Source: Flavobacterium aerium
Lineage (GTDB): Bacteria; Bacteroidota; Bacteroidia; Flavobacteriales; Flavobacteriaceae
Length of the DNA: 64,000 nucleotides
Direction: 5' to 3'
Assembly (NCBI RefSeq): GCF_030766725.1
Contig: NZ_JARQWR010000006.1
Span: 124,001-188,000, forward strand
Position numbers and translations under genes: made by a program. Below, piece after piece: positions 18,889 through 28,275 of the stretch. Within the stretch, counting starts at the first letter, position 1; the number at the start of each line of letters is the position of its first letter. The notes under the pieces were generated by a model. It worked only from the letters and a program-made list of their open reading frames with translations. It did not search any database and had not been told where the DNA came from.

Positions 18889-20235
18889 TTAGTTTATTCC
18901 TAAATAGTTGCTTGGCGTAATCTGCAACAGCTCTTTTTTGATATCATTAGATACCACTAATGTTTCGATAAAATTATGAATAGCTTTTTTGTCTATAGCT
19001 TCATTCGTACGTGTTAAACCTTTCAAAGCTTCGTATGGATTTGGATAACCCTCTCTTCTTAGAATTGTTTGTATCGCCTCCGCTACTACAGCCCAGTTTT
19101 TCTCTAAATCCTCTGCAAATTTATCAGCATTCAATAATAATTTATTCAATCCCTTCAAAGTTGCTTCAAATCCAATTAAAGTATGGCCTAATGGAACACC
19201 AATATTTCTTAAAACAGTACTATCAGTTAAATCACGTTGTAATCTAGACAATGGTAATTTTGCAGATAAATGCTCAAAAATAGCATTAGCAATTCCTAAG
19301 TTTCCTTCTGAGTTTTCAAAATCAATAGGATTTACTTTATGTGGCATGGCAGAAGAACCGATTTCTCCCGCTTTAATTTTTTGTTTAAAATATTCCATTG
19401 ATACATACGTCCAGATATCACGATCTAAATCGATAATAATAGTATTGATACGTTTTAAAGCATCAAAAAATGCAGCAAAATGATCGTAATGCTCAATTTG
19501 AGTAGTTGGGTAAGAATGGTGTAATCCTAAAGTAGCTTCTACAAAATTATTACCAAAAGCTTTCCAATCAATTGCAGGATAAGCTACATGGTGCGCATTG
19601 TAGTTACCCGTTGCACCACCAAATTTTGCAGCAAAAGGAACATTGAACAATAAACGCATTTGCTCTTCTAATCGTTCAACGAATACTCCAATTTCTTTTC
19701 CTAAACGGGTAGGAGAAGCAGGTTGACCATGTGTTCTTGCAAGCATTGGAACATTTGCCCACTCCACGCTTAATTCTTTTAGTTTAGCAATTAAACCAAT
19801 TAGCGATTTAATGTACACGTTTTCAAACGCTTCTTTCGTAGAAAGTGGAATTGCCGTGTTGTTAATGTCTTGAGAAGTTAATCCGAAATGGATGAATTCT
19901 CTATAAGTTGATAATCCTAATTTTTCAAAAGCATCTTTAATAAAGTATTCTACTGCTTTCACATCGTGGTTTGTAGTCTTTTCAGTTTCTTTGATCGCAG
20001 TAGCATCTGCTTCGGAAAAATTGATATATATGTTTCGTAAAGAATCAAAAAGAGAATGATCCACACCTTTTAATTGTGGTAAAGGAATTTCGCAAAGTGC
20101 AATGAAATATTCAATTTCTACTTGAACTCTGTATTTAATTAATGCTTGTTCAGAAAAATAGGGAACGAGTGAAACAGTTTTACTTCGGTAGCGACCATCA
20201 ATGGGCGAAATAGCGTTTAATTCGTTTAGTGACAT
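18889..20235 (-). CDS. purB: Adenylosuccinate lyase
   Basis: A 448-residue homotetrameric lyase acting twice in purine synthesis (SAICAR to AICAR, adenylosuccinate to AMP). It starts MSLNELNAISPIDGRYRSK; conserved regions are TTNHDVKAVEYFIK near residue 88, HFGLTSQDINNTA, LARTHGQPASPTRLGKE, and the fumarase/aspartase signature SSAMPHKVNPIDFEN near 290. Length and order match the E. coli-type PurB. It lies upstream of the Kef pair. Confidence 0.95.
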   Translation of the reverse strand: MSLNELNAISPIDGRYRSKTVSLVPYFSEQALIKYRVQVEIEYFIALCEIPLPQLKGVDHSLFDSLRNIYINFSEADATAIKETEKTTNHDVKAVEYFIKDAFEKLGLSTYREFIHFGLTSQDINNTAIPLSTKEAFENVYIKSLIGLIAKLKELSVEWANVPMLARTHGQPASPTRLGKEIGVFVERLEEQMRLLFNVPFAAKFGGATGNYNAHHVAYPAIDWKAFGNNFVEATLGLHHSYPTTQIEHYDHFAAFFDALKRINTIIIDLDRDIWTYVSMEYFKQKIKAGEIGSSAMPHKVNPIDFENSEGNLGIANAIFEHLSAKLPLSRLQRDLTDSTVLRNIGVPLGHTLIGFEATLKGLNKLLLNADKFAEDLEKNWAVVAEAIQTILRREGYPNPYEALKGLTRTNEAIDKKAIHNFIETLVVSNDIKKELLQITPSNYLGIN

Positions 20236-20385
20236 AGTGTGTAAGTGTTGTTTTTTATAATAATGCGAATATAAGCTATCTGAGCGAAGAATGAAAGTGT
20301 AGCGTTTTGATATTTTTCATAAAATTTGAACCATTTTTCAGTCCTAAATGAGGTTAAAGTCAACTGTATTCTTACAAAAAAACAA

Positions 20386-20421
20386 AAGAGCCAATACTCA
20401 GATAACTTGAGATTAGCTCTT
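20386..20421 (-). terminator. Terminator after the acyl-CoA dehydrogenase gene
   Basis: An interrupted hairpin (AAGAGC 20386-20391 with GCTCTT 20416-20421, plus inner AAT/ATT and CTCA/TGAG pairs) is followed on the minus strand by a T-rich run. Confidence 0.6.
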
Positions 20422-20469
20422 TCTCAATAATAGCATTTCTAGTTGTGGTATTAGTATATAATATACTGT

Positions 20470-21825
20470 TTATACAAAAGCACTATGCCCAGTAATTGCT
20501 TTTCCTACAATTAGTGAATTTACTTCTTTCGTTCCTTCATAAGAATATATAGCCTCTGCATCGGCTACAAATCGAGCGATATCATACTCTAGTAAGATTC
20601 CATTACCGCCAAATAATTCGCGAGAATGACCTACAATGTCCCGCATTCGGGAAGTACAAAATACTTTGGCAAGTGAGGCATGCTCGTCGGCTAAATCACC
20701 ATTGTCCTGCATAACCGATAATCGGTATACCATGGCTTGCATGGCTGTTAAATCGCCGAGCATAGAAACCAATAATCCTTGTACCAATTGGAATCCTGCA
20801 ATTGGACGGCCGAATTGTTCTCGTTCTCCCGTATATTTCAAGGCCAGTTCATAAGCACCTCTAGCACATCCTACAGCTTGCCATGCTACACCTGCTCTGG
20901 TCATGCGGAGTACTTTTGCTGTATCTCTAAAAGAGTTAGCCTCCTGCAGCCTATCTGTTTCAGGAACAATACAATTCGTTAATGTAATTAATCCATTTTG
21001 GACCGTACGCAAAGCCATTTTATCCCTCATTTTCTCTACAGTAAAACCAGGATTTTCCTTTTTGACAATAAAACCTTTTACTTTACTATCGTCTAAATCT
21101 CTTGCCCATATAATTGTAATATCAGAGAATGGAGAGTTACCAATCCATTTTTTCTGACCGTTTAATACCCATTCATCTCCTTCTTTTTTACAAGTAGTAG
21201 TTAATCCACCTGCAGTACCAGATCCCACTAATGGTTCAGTGAGACCAAAGGCACCAATGATTTCCATTTTTTGCATTCTTGGAAGCCATTCTTGTTTTTG
21301 TTCTTCTGAGCCACAGAGATAAATAGATCCCATTGCTAAGCCACTTTGTACGCCAAAAAAGGTAGAAATAGAACTATCAACTCGTGCCATTTCCATGGCT
21401 AGAAAGCCTTCCAATAAAGCAGAATGACCCGCACAACCATAACCTTGATAAGTAAGTCCGGCAATGTTTAATTCGGCCATTTTTGGGATAATATGCATCG
21501 GGAATTCAGCCTTATTCCAATATTCATTGGCAATAGGCTGAATTTCTTCTTGCATGAATTTTCTAACTTTTAATAATATCTCTCTTTCGTTAGGAGGTAA
21601 TGTTGTCCCTAGTTCATAAAAATCACCATTAATTTCAGGGATTTCTGGTTTTTTACTACCCGATCCCATCATTTTCATCATCTTCGCTAAATCAGCATCG
21701 CTCATTTTAGAGAAAGATTCCATTAACTTGTTTAAATCTACTTTTTGTGAAAGCTCATTTAATTTTTCAAAATCAAGATGTGTGACAATATTTTTTAGTG
21801 TTGAAAAGGATTTTAATAAACTCAT
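20470..21825 (-). CDS. Acyl-CoA dehydrogenase family protein (glutaryl-CoA dehydrogenase/ACX4-like)
   Basis: A 451-residue FAD enzyme oxidising an acyl-CoA at the alpha-beta bond. An extra N-terminal ~70-residue helical segment precedes the dehydrogenase fold. FAD and substrate motifs are AFGLTEPLVGSGTAGG, LNGQKKWIGNSPFSDITIIW, REQFGRPIAGFQLVQ, and the C-terminal YEGTKEVNSLIVGKAITG containing the expected catalytic Glu. The WIGNS and GLTEP pattern resembles glutaryl-CoA dehydrogenase and plant short-chain oxidase ACX4. I use ATG 21825 (MSLLKSF) because the 12 extra residues from 21861 look non-homologous. Electron acceptor and exact substrate are unknown. Confidence 0.85.
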   Translation of the reverse strand: MSLLKSFSTLKNIVTHLDFEKLNELSQKVDLNKLMESFSKMSDADLAKMMKMMGSGSKKPEIPEINGDFYELGTTLPPNEREILLKVRKFMQEEIQPIANEYWNKAEFPMHIIPKMAELNIAGLTYQGYGCAGHSALLEGFLAMEMARVDSSISTFFGVQSGLAMGSIYLCGSEEQKQEWLPRMQKMEIIGAFGLTEPLVGSGTAGGLTTTCKKEGDEWVLNGQKKWIGNSPFSDITIIWARDLDDSKVKGFIVKKENPGFTVEKMRDKMALRTVQNGLITLTNCIVPETDRLQEANSFRDTAKVLRMTRAGVAWQAVGCARGAYELALKYTGEREQFGRPIAGFQLVQGLLVSMLGDLTAMQAMVYRLSVMQDNGDLADEHASLAKVFCTSRMRDIVGHSRELFGGNGILLEYDIARFVADAEAIYSYEGTKEVNSLIVGKAITGHSAFV

Positions 21826-21952
21826 AACGTTTTGTTTTTTAGAAGATGTTCTAAAGTACAAAATATTTTTTGAGGACTATTAATTTTATAATAACGTTAT
21901 GATTTTCAATCGTTCAATGCTTTTACAAAAAAAGTAGTTTTATGTGTCTGTT

Positions 21953-22651
21953 TTATTTGTGAATAGAATGAATTAATTCGTTCTGAAATATTTCTAAACC
22001 AGCCGTAGCAACATCGGTTATGATGGTGATATCATTCTTAGGATTTAGAATTGGTGAAGGATTGTTATCCACATAATAGACCGCAGCTGAAGTCTTAGCA
22101 TAATCAATTAAACTTGCAGCAGGGTAAACCTGTAGTGATGTTCCTATGATTAAAATTACATCAGCCTTCTTTGTGATTTTAATTGCTTTTTCTATGGCAG
22201 GTACGGCTTCGCCAAACCAAACAATATGAGGCCTTATTTGACTTTTTTTCTCGCATAAGTCACCGATGTGAATATCTGTTTTACATTCATAGACCAGATG
22301 CTCATCAAGTGAGCTTCTGGATTTCAATAGTTCCCCGTGTAAGTGTAGGATATTAGTACTGCCTGCACGTTCATGTAAATCATCAACATTTTGAGTGATG
22401 ATGGTAACATCAAACAATTGTTCCAGTTCAACTAATATTTCGTGAGCTCTGTTGGGTTTGACTGTTAGTAATTGCTGTCTTCTTTTGTTATAAAAATTGA
22501 GTACCAATTTAGGATCGTTTTTCCAACCTACAGGCGAGGCTACTTCCATGATATCATGTCCTTCCCATAAGCCATCACTATCTCTAAAAGTTTTGATACC
22601 ACTTTCTGCGCTTATTCCTGCGCCCGTTAGTACAACTAAACTTTTTTTCAT
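21953..22651 (-). CDS. SIR2-family NAD-dependent deacylase (CobB-like)
   Basis: A 232-residue sirtuin. VLTGAGISAESGIKTFRDSDGLW binds NAD; YNKRRQQL supplies the Tyr-x-x-Arg pair linked to desuccinylase/demalonylase activity; TQNVDDLHERAG and HLHGELLKSR contain the catalytic His. The zinc-ribbon region has only two cysteines (YECKTD and DLCEKK) instead of four, so structural zinc may be lost. The C-terminus has IGTSLQVYPAASLI. It begins ten bases after the anti-sigma gene and is probably in that operon. A role in regulating the sigma system is not shown. Confidence 0.88.
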   Translation of the reverse strand: MKKSLVVLTGAGISAESGIKTFRDSDGLWEGHDIMEVASPVGWKNDPKLVLNFYNKRRQQLLTVKPNRAHEILVELEQLFDVTIITQNVDDLHERAGSTNILHLHGELLKSRSSLDEHLVYECKTDIHIGDLCEKKSQIRPHIVWFGEAVPAIEKAIKITKKADVILIIGTSLQVYPAASLIDYAKTSAAVYYVDNNPSPILNPKNDITIITDVATAGLEIFQNELIHSIHK

Positions 22652-22661
22652 AAAACCATTT

Positions 22662-23447
22662 TTATACTTTTCCTAATGTATATAATTGTTCAAGTGTTGG
22701 AGTGGGGCTCCCTCCCTCAGGTTCTAGCGTAATTCCAAATGCTTCTGCACTGGTTACCTTATCTACTGTGAACATACGTCCGTTATCGGCAGTGAAATTG
22801 TTTAATAACCCTACGCTAGTAGGTGTTAATGGATTTAATTTCAATGCCCATACTTGATACACTTTTCCTGCTGGGGGTTCAGGTAATTGCGAAGCATCTA
22901 CATAGGCTACTTGGGTTGATTTATTCCAGTATACTTTTGCAAAAGCATCTGGGGCAACTTGCTGGCCTTCTAATTGTATTACGGAATTATTCTTGTCACG
23001 AATGATTCCTAAAATCGATTCTTTTTGTTGGTTTTTTGTTTCTAAAGCCACAACGTTTTCTTGTAGGTGTACTTTTTCTGATTCTATAGTTGTAATTTGA
23101 TTTGTAGCTGTATTTAATTGATAGTATTGATATCCTACACCCAATAAAAGAATGATGGCTGCTGCCCAACCTAAATATTGAGACCAATTTGTTTTAGGTT
23201 GTAAGTCAATTACTTTGGTGTTCTTCTCTAATAACTGAGCTTTTATTCGGTTATAATTTTCGGCAGAAATATGAGGAGAGAAGCTATACGATAGATTCAT
23301 CATCGCACGTTCTATAGATTCAATCTCTTGTTTTATCTCTGGATTTTTCTCTGCCATTAATGCAATCTCTTTATTCTCAGCATCTGTTAATTTGCCGTAA
23401 ACATAAAGTTCTAAAATTCCAGATTCGATGTATTCGTTAGTTTCCAT
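22662..23447 (-). CDS. Anti-sigma factor, RskA type
   Basis: A 261-residue single-pass inner-membrane protein. The N-terminal ~75 residues (ESGILELYVYGKLTDAENKE) form the cytoplasmic sigma-binding domain. A transmembrane helix, LGWAAAIILLLGVGYQYY, is near residue 90, then a short coiled coil, and a periplasmic anti-sigma-K C-terminal domain (VYQVWALKLNPLTP, EAFGITLEPEGGSPTP). Its ATG overlaps the sigma stop codon as TAATG, which couples translation so that sigma and anti-sigma are made in proportion. The signal is unknown. Confidence 0.9.
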   Translation of the reverse strand: METNEYIESGILELYVYGKLTDAENKEIALMAEKNPEIKQEIESIERAMMNLSYSFSPHISAENYNRIKAQLLEKNTKVIDLQPKTNWSQYLGWAAAIILLLGVGYQYYQLNTATNQITTIESEKVHLQENVVALETKNQQKESILGIIRDKNNSVIQLEGQQVAPDAFAKVYWNKSTQVAYVDASQLPEPPAGKVYQVWALKLNPLTPTSVGLLNNFTADNGRMFTVDKVTSAEAFGITLEPEGGSPTPTLEQLYTLGKV

Positions 23448-23977
23448 TATACTTGTAAAAATTTTCGTAATTCATTAATGCAACTTCTGTTTTGAGTTTT
23501 TACGGTTCCTAAAGGAATTTCAAGTTCATCTGATGCTTCTTGTTGGGTATAACCTTGAAAAAAAAGCAATTCGATTAACTCGATGCATTTGGGTTTTAGT
23601 TTTTTTACAAATGCTTGAATTCCAATAGTGTCAATCTTATTTGTCATCTTATTGGTATCGTCAAGTATATGTACGAAATTATCGGTAGATAAGTTTTTAT
23701 GACTATTGTTAAAACTTTTAGAACGTAATTTATCAATGGCAGTATTGCGGGCTACATTGAGAATCCAAGTAAAGAATCGTCCTTTGCTTTCATTGTAGCT
23801 TTCTATATTTTTCCATATTTTAATAAATACTTCTTGTAAAACATCTTCAGATTCTTCCTTGTCTTTTAATAGATTAAAAATGATTCCATAAAGACTTTTA
23901 GAATACATATCGTATAAAACAGTGAAGGCTTTATCGTCTTTTTTGTAGATTAGCGGAAGTAATTCTTCTTGTGTCAT
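23447..23977 (-). CDS. ECF RNA polymerase sigma factor (SigK-like)
   Basis: A 176-residue sigma-70 family protein with only regions 2 and 4. Region 2 includes LYGIIFNLLKDKEESEDVLQEVFIKIW and GRFFTWILNVARNTAIDKLR; region 4 is LKPKCIELIELLFFQGYTQQEAS followed by ELEIPLGTVKTQ. Partnership with the RskA-type anti-sigma gene, overlapping by one base, assigns it to the SigK-like ECF group. It is divergent from trmH with only 58 bases between starts; no TAnnTTTG box is visible for it, as expected if it is autoregulated. Confidence 0.92.
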   Translation of the reverse strand: MTQEELLPLIYKKDDKAFTVLYDMYSKSLYGIIFNLLKDKEESEDVLQEVFIKIWKNIESYNESKGRFFTWILNVARNTAIDKLRSKSFNNSHKNLSTDNFVHILDDTNKMTNKIDTIGIQAFVKKLKPKCIELIELLFFQGYTQQEASDELEIPLGTVKTQNRSCINELRKFLQV

Positions 23978-24035
23978 TTGAGGTGGGGGATAATGTATAC
24001 TAATGTAGTAAATCTTATTATAATTTTAATGAAAA

Positions 24036-24713
24036 ATGGGTAAAATAGTTAACGATTTTGATTATCTCAGTTATTTGGAGGAATTCATTACAGAAAATCG
24101 AAGTCAGAAATTTATTAATGTATTAAAACAAAGGACTAATCATTTTACAGTAGCGATTGAAGATGTTTTTCAATTGCACAATACGAGTGCAGTGATGCGC
24201 AGTTGTGAGGTATTTGGTGTGCAGAATCTTCATGTAATTGAACAACTTTATGGTAAAAAAATCGATAAAGAAATTGCAATGGGGGCACAAAAGTGGGTGG
24301 ATGTAAATCGATATAATCATATTGATGATTGTATTGATGCTCTAAAAAATAAGGGCTATCAGATTATAGCGACCACACCGCATGAAAACGATTGTTTATT
24401 GGATGATTTTGATATTAGTAAACCATCTGCTTTGTTCTTTGGAACAGAACGTTTGGGTTTGTCAGAAGAAGTAATTAAAAGGGCAGATGGATTCTTGAAA
24501 ATTCCAATGAATGGTTTCACAGAAAGTTTAAATATATCGGTATCTGCGGCAATTATACTTCAAAATATAATGAGTCGTTTGCGAAAATCTGAAGTGAACT
24601 GGCAGTTGAGCGAGTCTGAGATGATTGAAAAACGATTGGACTGGGCTAAGAAGTCCATAAAAGATATTGTTCGTATAGAAGAACGTTATCTTGAGAACTT
24701 GAATCAGGAATAA
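24036..24713 (+). CDS. trmH: SpoU-family tRNA/rRNA methyltransferase (TrmH)
   Basis: A 225-residue SPOUT methyltransferase expected to 2'-O-methylate G18 of tRNA. The SPOUT knot motifs are present: NTSAVMRSCEVFGVQNLHVIE near residue 47, PSALFFGTERLGLSEEV near 131, and KIPMNGFTESLNISVSAAI near 153. The C-terminal extension (WQLSESEMIEKRLDWAKKSI) is the one seen in TrmH rather than RlmB. Isolated plus-strand gene in a minus-strand neighbourhood. Confidence 0.88.
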   Translation: MGKIVNDFDYLSYLEEFITENRSQKFINVLKQRTNHFTVAIEDVFQLHNTSAVMRSCEVFGVQNLHVIEQLYGKKIDKEIAMGAQKWVDVNRYNHIDDCIDALKNKGYQIIATTPHENDCLLDDFDISKPSALFFGTERLGLSEEVIKRADGFLKIPMNGFTESLNISVSAAIILQNIMSRLRKSEVNWQLSESEMIEKRLDWAKKSIKDIVRIEERYLENLNQE

Positions 24714-24731
24714 TATATCTATAAATGTTGT

Positions 24732-24757
24732 TATAAGTCTTTGCAAAAAGGCTTATA
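24732..24757. other. Hairpin between trmH and the next gene
   Basis: An 11-bp stem with one G-U pair (24732-24742 with 24747-24757) and loop GCAA lies between convergent stops. There is no T run, so termination is uncertain. Confidence 0.4.
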
Positions 24758-24797
24758 GCATCTATGTACTGATATAATTAAGATTGTATTACGTAGT

Positions 24798-25550
24798 TTA
24801 GTTACGTTTCAAAATTTTGTACTCTTCATAACATCCGCTAATAGCGTCCATGATTTGTAAATCATTTGCTGTTTTAATGAATGCTTCAGAGTAGTTGCAA
24901 CGTTCTAAGATGTCTGCAATGTCTTTTTTGCTTACACCCAATAATGCTGCTAATGTTTCGCGGTCGAATTTAGATTGTAATAGGTTTCTAACGGTATCAT
25001 CCTTTTTCATCTCTTTCAGCTTCTTTAATTCAGCTGGTTTTTTACCAAAAACATTATACAGTAAATCGGCAGGGTTGAAAATAGATCCAATTACTTTAGA
25101 GAATGCACCAGGAGCATATTCTCCAGCTTCATAGCCTGCTGGTAACCCAGAGATGCTGAAACGGTAATTCTCTTTTAAAGGAATAAGTTTAGAATCGACT
25201 TCAAGGTATCCTGTTAAGTCGTAAGGTTTAATAATTACCTCTTCAAGAGCATAAGCTCTTTCTGTAATTCTAATTTTGGCAGTTTTGGCTTTCATCCAGT
25301 CATTTGTAACTCTGACTCTGATGGATTGGAAACCGATAAATGAAATGTGTAGTGTATCATTTACGCGAGCTTCAAGTTCAAAATTACCTTTTTCATTACT
25401 AATTGTTCCTTTAACAAGGTTTAAATTAATAATGTTCACGTTCCCCATGGGAAGTGAAGTGTTGTCATTCACGATTGTACCGGAAATTGTTTCCTGAGAA
25501 AAAACAGTTGCTGACAGGAGTAAAAAAAAGAAAACTACAAAATATCTCAT
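24798..25550 (-). CDS. Carboxypeptidase-regulatory-like domain protein, exported
   Basis: A 250-residue exported protein. Residues 1-18 are a signal peptide (FVVFFFLLLSATVFSQ). Next is a CarboxypepD-regulatory-like beta sandwich (ISGTIVNDNTSLPMGNVNI, then NFELEARVNDTLHISFIGFQ). The remaining ~150 residues are helical and charged, with no TonB plug or barrel. Such short stand-alone forms are common in Flavobacteria and of unknown role, probably periplasmic or outer-membrane associated. Transcribed alone. Confidence 0.82.
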   Translation of the reverse strand: MRYFVVFFFLLLSATVFSQETISGTIVNDNTSLPMGNVNIINLNLVKGTISNEKGNFELEARVNDTLHISFIGFQSIRVRVTNDWMKAKTAKIRITERAYALEEVIIKPYDLTGYLEVDSKLIPLKENYRFSISGLPAGYEAGEYAPGAFSKVIGSIFNPADLLYNVFGKKPAELKKLKEMKKDDTVRNLLQSKFDRETLAALLGVSKKDIADILERCNYSEAFIKTANDLQIMDAISGCYEEYKILKRN

Positions 25551-25637
25551 AACCTTATTAGAAGGTCTAAAAGTAATAAAACTTATGATGATATTTTGTA
25601 GTTCAGTATTAAATTATAAGAAAATTAACAATAAATG

Positions 25638-27509
25638 TTAGCTTCTTCTTGGACGTCTTGGCGTTGAGCTTCTTGGTGTTTCACCACCTCTAGATCCTTC
25701 AGATCTTCTGTCTGAATATCCTTCTCTTGGAGCTCTGTCTGAAAAACCACCTTCTCTTCTTGGAGCAGAACTTCTGTTCCCAGAGAAACCACCTTCTCTT
25801 CTTTGACCTCTATCACGGTCTCCACCGCGATCATTTCTAAATCCACCACCACTTCTTCCGTTGTGATCTCTACGACTGTTGCTTCTTCCGCCACCGTCAT
25901 TTTTAGAAATTTCAACGTTGATTTTTCTTCCTTCTAATTGAACGTTGTTCAATACTTCCATTACTTTATCAGTATGTTCAGGATCTGTATTGAAGAAAGA
26001 GAAACCTTCTTTTACGTCTACTTTGAAAACATCATCACGACCTAATTCTAATGTGTCTCTTAAGTAGTCTTTTAATGTCATCCAGTCAAAATTATCTCTT
26101 GACCCGATGTTTACGAAATAACGTGTAGCGCCACCGTTGTTCTCTCTAGGAGCACCAGTACTTTCACGTCTGTCATTACCACTTGCTTGGTTAGATAAAT
26201 CTCTAGTTTTTTTGTAGTAGTTGATGAATCTGTTGAATTCTACAGAAACCATTTTTTTGATCAACTCTTCTTTCGTTAAGTCTTTCATTACGTCATAAAT
26301 AGCAGGAAGATAGTTGTCGATCTCATGATCTACTTCAACATCTTTAATTTTGTTTGCTAAGTGAAATAATTGGATTTCGCAGATTTCAATACCAGAAGGG
26401 ATCGTTTTTTCTTCAAACTTTTGTTTGATGATTCTTTCAATTGAAGAGATTTTTCTCAACTCACTTTTAGTGATAATTACAATTGAAGTTCCTAATTTTC
26501 CAGCTCTACCAGTTCTACCACTTCTGTGGTTGTATGTTTCGATTTCGTCAGGTAGTTGATAGTTTACAACATGTGTAATATTATCAACGTCAATTCCACG
26601 TGCAGCAACATCGGTTGCAACAAGCATTTGGATTTGTCTACCACGGAAAGATTTCATTACTGAGTCACGTTGTGCTTGCGATAAATCTCCATGTAATGCA
26701 GCAGCGCTGTATCCATCTTCGATTAATTTTTCTGCAACAGCCTGTGTATCTCTTTTTGTACGACAAAATACAACAGAGAAGATATCAGGGTTAGCATCAG
26801 CTAAACGTTTTAATGCTTCATAGCGATCACGAGCATTCACTAAGTAAAATTCGTGAGATACAGTAGAAGAACCAGAGTTTTTAGCTCCAACAGTAATTTC
26901 TAATGGGTTTCTCATGAATTCACGAGCGATTCTAGCAACTTCTTGTGGCATAGTTGCGGAGAATAACCAAGTGTTTTTCTCATCTGGCGATGTAGATAAA
27001 ATAGCAACGATGTCTTCATAGAATCCCATGTTCAACATTTCATCTGCCTCATCTAGTACGCAAAATTGAATTTTTGAAATGTCAACCAATCTACGGTTGA
27101 TCATATCTTGCATTCTTCCCGGTGTTGCAACAATAATCTGAGCTCCTCTTTTGATTTCTCTTGCTTGTTCAGTTATACTAGCACCACCATATACAGCTAC
27201 CACGTTAACGCCTTTTTCGTACTTAGAGTACTGTTTAATCTCGTTGGTAATTTGTAAACAAAGTTCTCTTGTAGGAGATAATATTAATGCTTGTGTATTT
27301 CTATCATTAGCGTCAATCTTCTGGATAAGCGGAAAACCAAAAGCGGCGGTTTTTCCTGTACCAGTCTGTGCTAATGCAACAATGTCAGTGTCTTGTTCCA
27401 ATAATAGGGGAATCGCTTTTTCCTGTACTTCGGTCGGATTTTCAAATCCTAGATCTAAAATCGCCCTCAGTAGCGACTCACTCAATCCTAATTGTTCAAA
27501 TTTATTCAT
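25638..27509 (-). CDS. DEAD-box RNA helicase (DeaD/CsdA-like)
   Basis: A 623-residue cytosolic RNA helicase. The core has the Q motif (FENPTEVQEKAIP), motif I AQTGTGKTAAF, motif II VLDEADEMLN, SATMP, and motif VI HRSGRTGRAGK within residues 1-370. A DbpA-type RNA-binding domain lies at about 465-545 (RYFVNIGSRDNFDWMTLKDY, IKVD-like turn, INVEISKND). The last ~75 residues are an Arg/Gly/Ser-rich disordered tail of the kind that binds RNA and ribosomes. CsdA/DeaD relatives act in ribosome assembly and cold adaptation. A 96-residue frame antiphase to the tail is composition-driven. Confidence 0.92.
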   Translation of the reverse strand: MNKFEQLGLSESLLRAILDLGFENPTEVQEKAIPLLLEQDTDIVALAQTGTGKTAAFGFPLIQKIDANDRNTQALILSPTRELCLQITNEIKQYSKYEKGVNVVAVYGGASITEQAREIKRGAQIIVATPGRMQDMINRRLVDISKIQFCVLDEADEMLNMGFYEDIVAILSTSPDEKNTWLFSATMPQEVARIAREFMRNPLEITVGAKNSGSSTVSHEFYLVNARDRYEALKRLADANPDIFSVVFCRTKRDTQAVAEKLIEDGYSAAALHGDLSQAQRDSVMKSFRGRQIQMLVATDVAARGIDVDNITHVVNYQLPDEIETYNHRSGRTGRAGKLGTSIVIITKSELRKISSIERIIKQKFEEKTIPSGIEICEIQLFHLANKIKDVEVDHEIDNYLPAIYDVMKDLTKEELIKKMVSVEFNRFINYYKKTRDLSNQASGNDRRESTGAPRENNGGATRYFVNIGSRDNFDWMTLKDYLRDTLELGRDDVFKVDVKEGFSFFNTDPEHTDKVMEVLNNVQLEGRKINVEISKNDGGGRSNSRRDHNGRSGGGFRNDRGGDRDRGQRREGGFSGNRSSAPRREGGFSDRAPREGYSDRRSEGSRGGETPRSSTPRRPRRS

Positions 27510-27531
27510 ATATGTATTTAAAAATAGGGCG

Positions 27532-27539
27532 CAAAGGTA
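27532..27539 (-). promoter_or_regulatory. -7 promoter box of the helicase gene
   Basis: The minus strand reads TACCTTTG, 22 bases upstream of the ATG at 27509. I see no clear -33 element. Confidence 0.45.
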
Positions 27540-27610
27540 CTGTTAAATTTTAAGAATAACTAATGCTTTTGCTACTTTTATTTTTTTATTACAATTTGAT
27601 AATCAGAAAG

Positions 27611-28183
27611 TTACTTTTTTATAAACTGGATTAATTGCGCTGTGGCTTTGCTACGGTGGCTAATCTTACTCTTTTCTTCTAAAGAAAATTCTGCGAATGT
27701 ACGGTCGAATCCTTCTGGAAAAAATACAGGATCATATCCAAATCCCTGATTACCTTTCTTTTCAGTTCCAATAGTACCTTTGATAATACCTGTGAAAAGA
27801 TGTTGCTCACCATTTAAATTAAGGGCAATTACCGTTTTAAATTGCGCCTTACGATTGGGGTTGTTCTCTAGAACGCGTAGTAATTTGTCGGTATTGTCAC
27901 TATAGCTTCGTTGTGGTCCTGCATATCGTGCAGAATAAACACCAGGCGCTCCATGAAGAGCATCGACTTCCAGTCCAGAATCATCTGCAAAACAATCATA
28001 ACCGTAGTTTTGTGTTACGTAATTTGCTTTTAAAATAGCGTTTCCCTCAATGGTTTCTGCTGTTTCTTCAATGTCTTCTAAACATCCGATATCCTCTAGT
28101 GTTAAGATCGTAATATCTTCTGGTAGAAGCTTTTGTATTTCAATTATTTTATCTTGGTTGTTTGAAGCAAATACAATTTTCAT
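27611..28183 (-). CDS. rdgB: XTP/dITP pyrophosphatase (RdgB/HAM1)
   Basis: A 190-residue house-cleaning enzyme that hydrolyses dITP, dXTP and related non-canonical purine nucleotides. Family motifs are IVFASNNQDKIIEIQKLL at the start, FADDSGLEVDALHGAPGVYSARYAG near residue 66, GTIGTEKKGNQGFGYDPVF near 138, and FAEFSLEEKSKISHRSKA at the end. The length is standard. It is transcribed alone downstream of a well-formed promoter. Confidence 0.94.
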   Translation of the reverse strand: MKIVFASNNQDKIIEIQKLLPEDITILTLEDIGCLEDIEETAETIEGNAILKANYVTQNYGYDCFADDSGLEVDALHGAPGVYSARYAGPQRSYSDNTDKLLRVLENNPNRKAQFKTVIALNLNGEQHLFTGIIKGTIGTEKKGNQGFGYDPVFFPEGFDRTFAEFSLEEKSKISHRSKATAQLIQFIKK

Positions 28184-28219
28184 TATAAATAGGGTAAGTA
28201 ATTAAAAAAAGAATAGAAG

Positions 28220-28254
28220 CAAAGTTACATTTTTTGGGTAATCTTAACTTCAAA
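28220..28254 (-). promoter_or_regulatory. Promoter of rdgB
   Basis: On the minus strand TTTG (28254-28251), 23 bases, then TAACTTTG (28227-28220) match the Bacteroidota pattern; the leader is about 30 bases. Confidence 0.5.
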
Positions 28255-28275
28255 TGTGTTTGTGTTTTTATGGAA

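Noticed and set aside
25625..25915. A 96-residue frame overlapping the end of the helicase gene in another phase
   Set aside because: It is a by-product of the Arg/Gly/Ser-rich codon pattern of the helicase tail; its Glu/Val-rich translation has no independent signal.
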